Positions 59,302 through 64,000 of a stretch of 64,000 bases of DNA are shown here, one piece after another; within the stretch, counting starts at the first letter, position 1, and every line of letters begins with the position of its first letter. The DNA lies in contig LJHW01000048.1 in the NCBI GenBank assembly GCA_001295865.1, positions 1-64,000 on the forward strand, written 5' to 3'. The notes under the pieces were generated by a model, which worked only from the letters and a program-made list of their open reading frames with translations, was not told where the DNA came from and ran no database searches. The position numbers and the translations under genes were made by a program. The DNA is from a beta proteobacterium AAP65. Its GTDB lineage: Bacteria; Pseudomonadota; Gammaproteobacteria; Burkholderiales; Burkholderiaceae_C.

Positions 59302-60765
59302 TCAGCGCGGCACGAAGAAGGTCGACTTCTCGCGCTGGCTGGGCGTTGTGTCGGCACTGATTGTTTTGGTCCCCACGCCCGTGACCTCGAACACCACGGG
59401 CACCGACCGGCCCGCGAGCCCTTGTGCCACGGCGAAGGGCAGGCGCAGGCTCACCGACATCGACGCAACGGCAGCCGGGCCGGCGCTGGCCGGCGTTGCC
59501 ACGACCTCCAAGCCATCGATCCCGGAGGCGGCCACCCGGTAGGTCTGCGGGGACTCCGTGCGGTTCATGATCTGGATGCGGTAGACGTTCTCGACGGCAC
59601 CCTCCTCCACCACACGTGCCAAAGCGCCGCGGTCCTTGACGACGTCGAACTTGAACGGGCTGCGCATCGCCACGCTGGCTGCGAACGCGATGCTGGCCGC
59701 AGATAGCACGGCCCCGTAGACCAGAACACGCGGCCGCAGCGCACGCTTGAACATCTGCAGCCGCGTCCAGCCATTCACGACACCGTTCTCGGTGGAATAA
59801 CGGATCAGCCCCTTGGCGTAGCCCATCTTGTCCATCACGTCGTCGCAGACGTCGATGCAGGCGGCGCAGCCGATGCACTCGTTCTGCAGCCCGTTGCGGA
59901 TGTCGATGCCGGTGGGGCAGACCTGCACGCACAGGGTGCAGTCGATGCAGTCGCCCAGGCCCTGCGCCGCGGCGTTCGTCTTCTTCGAGCGAGAGCCCCG
60001 GGGGTCGCCGCGCCCGGCGTCGTAGGTGATGACCAGGGAGTCCTTGTCGATCAAGGCGCTCTGGAACCGCGCGTAGGGGCACATGTACTTGCACATCTGC
60101 TCGCGCAGGAAACCCGCGTTGCCGTAGGTGGCGGCGCCGTAGAACAGCACCCAGAAGGTGTTCCACGCCGACATGTCCAGGGCCACCGCGGCGGCGGCCA
60201 GTTCCCGGATCGGCGTGAAGTAGCCGACGAAGCTGAAGCCGGTGATCAGCGCGATGGCCAGCCAAACTCCGTGCTTGGCTCCCTTGCGGAGGATCTTGTT
60301 CACGCCCCATGGTCCCTGGTCCAGTCGCATGCGGGCGATGCGATCGCCTTCGATCCGTCGTTCTGCCCACATGAAGATCTCGGTGTACACCGTCTGTGGG
60401 CAGGTGTAGCCGCACCACAGCCGGCCGGCCACGGCGGTGAAGAAGAACAGTGCCAGGGCCGACAAGACCAGCAATGCGGCCAGGAAGATCAGGTCCTGCG
60501 GATAGAGCAGCAAGCCAAAGATGTAGAAACGCTGGGCGTCCAGGTCGAACAGCACCGCCTGGCGGCCGCCCCACTGCAGCCACGGCAGGCCGAAGAACAG
60601 CACCTGGGTCAGCCAGACGAAGACCCAGCGCCAGGTGGCGAACCATCCCTTGACCGCACGCGGGTAGATGGTCGCTTGCTTCTGGTACATCGAGACGAAC
60701 TGCTCGCCGTCGTCGCTCGCGCCCGATACCGGCGCGATGGGGATGACCTTCCGGGAACTTGCCAT
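59302..60765 (-). CDS. ccoG: Cytochrome cbb3 oxidase assembly protein CcoG (FixG/RdxA)
   Basis: A 487-residue inner-membrane protein with about five helices, polyferredoxin-like motifs (WCGYTCPQTVYTEIF, CIDCTLCVQVCPTG, CIGCAACIDVCDDVMDKMG) and a C-terminal Ig-like domain. CcoG helps assemble the copper centre of cbb3 oxidase, used at low oxygen. Start ATG at 60765, 46 bp after fdxA. It is the last gene of an operon with nnrS, a DUF2249 gene and fdxA, which suggests joint use under low oxygen or nitric oxide. The ccoNOQP genes are not in the window. Confidence 0.93.
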   Translation of the reverse strand: MASSRKVIPIAPVSGASDDGEQFVSMYQKQATIYPRAVKGWFATWRWVFVWLTQVLFFGLPWLQWGGRQAVLFDLDAQRFYIFGLLLYPQDLIFLAALLVLSALALFFFTAVAGRLWCGYTCPQTVYTEIFMWAERRIEGDRIARMRLDQGPWGVNKILRKGAKHGVWLAIALITGFSFVGYFTPIRELAAAAVALDMSAWNTFWVLFYGAATYGNAGFLREQMCKYMCPYARFQSALIDKDSLVITYDAGRGDPRGSRSKKTNAAAQGLGDCIDCTLCVQVCPTGIDIRNGLQNECIGCAACIDVCDDVMDKMGYAKGLIRYSTENGVVNGWTRLQMFKRALRPRVLVYGAVLSAASIAFAASVAMRSPFKFDVVKDRGALARVVEEGAVENVYRIQIMNRTESPQTYRVAASGIDGLEVVATPASAGPAAVASMSVSLRLPFAVAQGLAGRSVPVVFEVTGVGTKTISADTTPSQREKSTFFVPR

Positions 60766-60811
60766 GCTCAGGGCGAGCCGGCCAACGAGCGGTCACATCG
60801 CATCAAGGCTT

Positions 60812-61135
60812 TCATCGCTTCAGCTCGCCCAGCTTGTGTTCAATCTTGCTCCAGGCTTCGGCATCCGGCAGAGCGAGCTTGGTTTTCGTGATCGGCTTCC
60901 ATTCGCGCGACAACTCGGCGTTCAGCGGCGTGAAGTGCTGCTGGCCGGTGGGTACGTCTTCTTCGGCATAGATGGCATTCACCGGACACTCGGGAACGCA
61001 GACCGCGCAGTCGATGCATTCGTCCGGGTCGATGACCAGGAAGTTTGGCCCTTCGCGAAAGGCGTCGACCGGACACACGTCCACGCAATCGGTGTACTTG
61101 CACCGGATGCAGGCCTCGGTGACGACGAAGGTCAT
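60812..61135 (-). CDS. fdxA: Seven-iron ferredoxin FdxA
   Basis: A 107-residue ferredoxin with cluster motifs CIRCKYTDCVDVCPVD and CIDCAVCVPECP and the long C-terminal tail of the FdxA type, binding a 3Fe-4S and a 4Fe-4S cluster. It donates electrons in the cytoplasm. Gaps are 18 bp to the DUF2249 gene and 46 bp to ccoG, so it is in one operon. Confidence 0.93.
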   Translation of the reverse strand: MTFVVTEACIRCKYTDCVDVCPVDAFREGPNFLVIDPDECIDCAVCVPECPVNAIYAEEDVPTGQQHFTPLNAELSREWKPITKTKLALPDAEAWSKIEHKLGELKR

Positions 61136-61153
61136 CGCTGCGCGAGTGGAATG

Positions 61154-61468
61154 TCAACCGCAACAGGCGCCGCCTGAGCAGCAGGAATCGCCCTTGGCGC
61201 CCGCCGATGGCACGGCGGCATCAGCGATGCGGGTGATCTGGATGCGCCAGACCGACGGGCCGGCTTCCAGCGTGGCCCATTCGAACTGACCCAGAGCGCG
61301 GTCATCGAACTGATAGCGCAGGGGCTGCGGGTTGTGGTCGTTCACGAGTTGCAGCGCCTGGCCGGTGGCCAGGGCATCGAAGCGGCCGAAGATCAGCGGG
61401 TGACGTTCACGCGGCGGGATGGTCCGCAGGTCCAGCTCAAAGGTGGGTTGAATCAGGGTTGCAGTCAT
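61154..61468 (-). CDS. DUF2249 protein with C-terminal cysteine cluster
   Basis: A 104-residue protein of the DUF2249 family (FELDLRTIPPRERHPLIFGR, LVNDHNPQPLRYQF, FEWATLEAGPSVWRIQI). The C-terminus ends in CCSGGACCG, four cysteines in a row of two pairs that could bind a metal or iron-sulfur cluster. DUF2249 genes commonly accompany nitric-oxide and hemerythrin genes, but the function is not known. It lies between nnrS (77 bp away) and fdxA (18 bp). Confidence 0.85.
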   Translation of the reverse strand: MTATLIQPTFELDLRTIPPRERHPLIFGRFDALATGQALQLVNDHNPQPLRYQFDDRALGQFEWATLEAGPSVWRIQITRIADAAVPSAGAKGDSCCSGGACCG

Positions 61469-61545
61469 GGGAACCTTTCAGGAGTGAAGTGCGCACCTGG
61501 CCGCGCGACATGCGCGGTGGAAATGCGAAGAGGGAACAGGAACGT

Positions 61546-62784
61546 TCAGCCGTCCTTGCCGTCGAGACGACTGCTCAGCAGCCAAGGCGTGAAGACCCAG
61601 AGGTAGAGCGCGAAAGCCACGGCCCAGGCGGCTGCAGCCACCACGAGCCAATCGGCCGTGTGGGCCGGCGCCACCAAGGGGAGCAGCACCCGGGCGACGG
61701 CAGCACCCGCTACCAGCAGGTAGGCGGCCACCTCCAGACGGGACACCTTGAGCGGGCGCCCCGTGTGGCCTCTCGCCGTGCGGGTGACCATGCCGACGAT
61801 GAGCCCGGCCGTGGCACCCACCGCCAGAGCGTGAATACCGGCAGAAGCGGCCACGCCACCCACCTGCGTCCAGGCCAGCAGCAGGAATCCGACGGGCAAC
61901 CAGGCATACGCCGCGTGCAGCACCCACAGGATGGGGCGCGCGCGGGTGCGCAAGGGCTGCCAGTGCCACAACCGGGCGGCATGCAGCAAGGCCGAAGCGG
62001 CGAATCCAGCTGCCGTGACCGGGTTGGCCGGCAGCAGCACCCACGCCGCCAGCGACAGCGCCGTCGCCGCCAGCGCGCTGCGCTCCAGCCAGGCTGGAAC
62101 TTTCAGCTGCTGGCCCGGCAGCGCCGACATCGTGAACGCTGGAATCACCCGCCCGGCGATCACGCATTCGATCATCACGACCAAGGCCAACCCGGCGTGC
62201 AGCGCCCGCAGCGGATCGATGTTCAGCCAGCCCACAACGGCAGCATGAAAGGTGGCATTCGCTGTAGCCAACAGCAGCAGGATCGCGCCCAGCGGCAGGT
62301 TGCGCCGGTTGCCTGCTTTCAACAGCACCCGGATCAGCACGAAGGCCACCCAAGGCAGCAGCACCACGTCCAAAACGGCATAGACCGCGTACGGCGCTCC
62401 CACTGCTGAAAGCCGCGCGGCCAGCCACAGCCCCGCCATAGCAGCCAGCGTGGCGCCGCGCGGCGTGGCCAGGCTTGTCCAGGCCTTGCCGGCCGTCAGC
62501 AGGAAACCGACGATCACTGCCACGGCAAAGCCGTAGAGCATCTCGTGGGCGTGCCACAGCAGCGGCGGCATCGTCGAAGGCAGTGCCACCAGGCCCAGGA
62601 GGCCCGCGATCCAGTACGGCACCGCGAACAGGGCGAACGCGGCGGCACCCAGGTAGAACGGCCGGAATCCGAGGCGAAACAGCGGCCAGCCGGGCAAGGG
62701 GAACTGCGCGCTGGAAGCGGACGCGGCGGCGCTCTGCGGGGCACCTGTGGCGACCAGGGGGATGACGGGTATCGGCTTCGTCAT
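61546..62784 (-). CDS. nnrS: NnrS family nitric-oxide-related membrane protein
   Basis: A 412-residue protein with about twelve membrane segments, of the haem- and copper-containing NnrS family (LFRLGFRPFYLGAAAFALFA, WHAHEMLYGFAVAVIVGFLL, HALAVGATAGLIVGMVTRTARGHTG). It protects cells from nitric-oxide-caused stress. Start ATG at 62784; the first 20 residues are variable. It is divergent from nsrR, with a 122-bp control region in between that contains NsrR-like sites, so NO-dependent derepression of the nnrS-DUF2249-fdxA-ccoG operon is likely. Confidence 0.92.
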   Translation of the reverse strand: MTKPIPVIPLVATGAPQSAAASASSAQFPLPGWPLFRLGFRPFYLGAAAFALFAVPYWIAGLLGLVALPSTMPPLLWHAHEMLYGFAVAVIVGFLLTAGKAWTSLATPRGATLAAMAGLWLAARLSAVGAPYAVYAVLDVVLLPWVAFVLIRVLLKAGNRRNLPLGAILLLLATANATFHAAVVGWLNIDPLRALHAGLALVVMIECVIAGRVIPAFTMSALPGQQLKVPAWLERSALAATALSLAAWVLLPANPVTAAGFAASALLHAARLWHWQPLRTRARPILWVLHAAYAWLPVGFLLLAWTQVGGVAASAGIHALAVGATAGLIVGMVTRTARGHTGRPLKVSRLEVAAYLLVAGAAVARVLLPLVAPAHTADWLVVAAAAWAVAFALYLWVFTPWLLSSRLDGKDG

Positions 62785-62829
62785 GACCGCGCGCCCCATC
62801 CATGTGGCCCACGAATTGGGCTGTCGAGC

Positions 62830-62896
62830 AAAAGATGCAGCATGTGTACATGTTAATGACTGGTCGTCTTTAAAGCAATACACTGCGTGCATCTTT
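62830..62896. promoter_or_regulatory. NsrR-like binding sites between nnrS and nsrR
   Basis: The divergent gap holds a 23-bp imperfect palindrome at 62832-62854 whose outer parts read AAGATGCA and TACATGTT, similar to the AAGATGCA-N7-TGCATCTT type of NsrR site. It contains the 12-bp palindrome CATGTGTACATG (62841-62852). A second half-site TGCATCTTT (62888-62896) is an exact inverse of AAAGATGCA (62831-62839), 48 bp apart, near the nsrR start. Together they could control both directions. Confidence 0.6.
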
Positions 62897-62906
62897 AAGG
62901 ATTGCC

Positions 62907-63416
62907 ATGCGCCTGTCCGAATACACCGACTACGCCCTGCGGGTGCTGATGTACTGCGCGGCGCACCGGGACCGCCTGGTGACGATCGGCGCGCTGGCCG
63001 AGCACCACGGGCTGTCGAAGAACCACCTGATGAAGGTCGTCAACGACCTGGCCCGTCAGGGACTGCTAGCAACCACCAGGGGCCGCGGCGGTGGCCTGCG
63101 GCTGATGGCCGAGCCCGAGACCATCCGCATCGGCGACGTGGTGCGCGCCACCGAGACCGACTTCAGGCTGGTGGAGTGTTTTGACGCCGCCACCAACGCC
63201 TGCACGCTCACGCCGAGCTGCCGGCTGAAGCACCTCTTCGATGACGCGCTGGCGGGCTACTTCAAGGCGCTGGACGGCGCCACGCTGGCGGACATGACGC
63301 AAGGCCTGTCGGCGGCTGGCGCCAAGTTCAACCGACAGTCTGCAGGCCGCAATCTGCCTGCAGTCGTGGCCCCGCCGACCCCGCGGCGCGCCACGCGCCC
63401 CGGCCGCAGCGCCTGA
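62907..63416 (+). CDS. nsrR: Nitric-oxide-sensing repressor NsrR
   Basis: A 169-residue Rrf2-family regulator with winged helix-turn-helix (MRLSEYTDYALRVLMYCAAH, LAEHHGLSKNHLMKVVNDLA) and three cysteines at 91, 99 and 105 (ECFDAATNACTLTPSC) that match the cluster-binding residues of NsrR. Nitric oxide destroys the cluster and releases repression. Start ATG at 62907. It faces nnrS and is followed after 23 bp by a hemerythrin gene. The C-terminal tail is long and basic compared with E. coli NsrR. Confidence 0.93.
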   Translation: MRLSEYTDYALRVLMYCAAHRDRLVTIGALAEHHGLSKNHLMKVVNDLARQGLLATTRGRGGGLRLMAEPETIRIGDVVRATETDFRLVECFDAATNACTLTPSCRLKHLFDDALAGYFKALDGATLADMTQGLSAAGAKFNRQSAGRNLPAVVAPPTPRRATRPGRSA

Positions 63417-63439
63417 AGGCCCACAGGAGCAATCTCACC

Positions 63440-64000
63440 ATGGCCCTGACCCTGCCCGGCCACAGCGCCCCTGCTGTCGGCTTCGAAGTCCCGCTGGAAA
63501 TGCTGGCCGCCTGCCACGGGCGCGTGCAGCACCAGTGCGAAACCCTGCTGCGACTGGTCACCCACCTGGAGACCCATGGCGCGGACCGCCCTGCGCAAGA
63601 AGCCGCGATTGCTGTCATGCGCTACTTCGATACAGCAGCGCGCCACCACCACGAGGACGAGGAGCAGGACCTGTTTCCCGCCCTGCTGGAGTCCATGGCC
63701 GGCTCCGATGCGGTATGTCTGCGCGAGCTGACCGCGTCGCTATGCAGTGATCACCGCCTGCTCGAACAACGCTGGTTCGCTTTGCGCCAGCGGTTGTCGC
63801 GCATCGCCGAAGGCGCCACGTCAACACTGGCCGGCGCCGACATACCGGGCTTCGTCAGGTTGTACGAGCAGCACATTGCCCGCGAGGAAGCCGAGCTGCT
63901 GCCCATGGCGACTCGCTTGCTGAGTGATGTCGAACTGGATCGCATCGGCCTCGCCATGCGCCGCCGGCGCGGCGTTGTCGCGGTGACCGCAGCGATCGCA
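63440..64000 (+). CDS. Hemerythrin-domain protein, runs off window end
   Basis: An open frame of 187 codons from ATG 63440, cut by the window end. It has hemerythrin HHE features: ACHGRVQHQ, RHHHEDEEQDLFP, SDHRLLE and EQHIAREEAELLP, the His and Glu ligands of a di-iron site. A good AGGAG site precedes the ATG. Hemerythrins of this type bind oxygen or nitric oxide and help repair iron centres, in keeping with the nsrR gene 23 bp upstream. The C-terminus is missing. Confidence 0.85.
   Translation, partial: MALTLPGHSAPAVGFEVPLEMLAACHGRVQHQCETLLRLVTHLETHGADRPAQEAAIAVMRYFDTAARHHHEDEEQDLFPALLESMAGSDAVCLRELTASLCSDHRLLEQRWFALRQRLSRIAEGATSTLAGADIPGFVRLYEQHIAREEAELLPMATRLLSDVELDRIGLAMRRRRGVVAVTAAIA

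Overview
The window is GC-rich DNA with densely packed, often overlapping genes. It looks like a betaproteobacterium of the order Burkholderiales, perhaps of the Rubrivivax/Leptothrix/Ideonella/Variovorax kind. The supports are the codon use, an NnrS/NsrR/CcoG block, KtrAB, and a selenoneine (senABC) cluster of the type described in Variovorax and Burkholderia. The genus is inference; there is no rRNA or other marker gene in the window.

Left part (1-14.8 kb). A TonB-like protein is followed by a four-gene operon centred on a VTC-type polyphosphate polymerase (DUF4956, VTC, a small helical protein, a phytase-like secreted protein) that ends in a clear terminator. On the minus strand runs a long gene series: a P-loop NTPase, a fused ABC exporter with degenerate ATPase motifs, an alpha/beta hydrolase, an ECF sigma factor, an unrecognised protein, a large TPR-CHAT protease and a secreted subtilisin-like lipoprotein. 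The last four form the most intriguing cassette in the window: a sigma factor and two proteases in a row. An OprO/OprP-like porin diverges from the series.

Middle part (14.8-37.3 kb). KtrAB potassium uptake sits beside a KdpDE-like two-component system that lacks the KdpD N-terminal sensor. A second two-component system ends an operon of two YHYH-domain proteins and a HupE/UreJ-like membrane protein, divergent from a sulfatase. After a poorly conserved stretch of small ORFs comes a detoxification-like set: two paralogous TetR regulators, a MATE pump, a quinone-oxidoreductase-like enzyme, an SDR and a hydrolase. Near-identical palindromic operators occur at three of its promoters. A CheW-MCP pair follows.

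Island remnant (37.3-44.2 kb). A 5'-truncated helicase gene, an ArdB/KlcA antirestriction protein, a chain of small unknown genes (one frameshifted) and a C5-cytosine methyltransferase with an extra N-terminal domain look like part of an integrative or conjugative element. No integrase or attachment site is visible.

Right part (44.5-64 kb). A flavoprotein disulfide reductase is followed by selenoneine synthesis genes senA, senB and selD/senC. Next comes a second copy of the TonB-like protein, then a sulfur-relay operon (ArsR-rhodanese regulator, DsrE-like protein, GH84-like protein, periplasmic rhodanese) divergent from a fatty acid hydroxylase. A lone succinate dehydrogenase iron-sulfur subunit and a TetR-controlled three-gene DevBCA/MacB-type exporter follow. 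The window closes with a nitric-oxide and low-oxygen block: nnrS, DUF2249, fdxA and ccoG on one strand, nsrR and a hemerythrin on the other, sharing a short control region. No rRNA, tRNA, CRISPR array or complete insertion sequence was seen.
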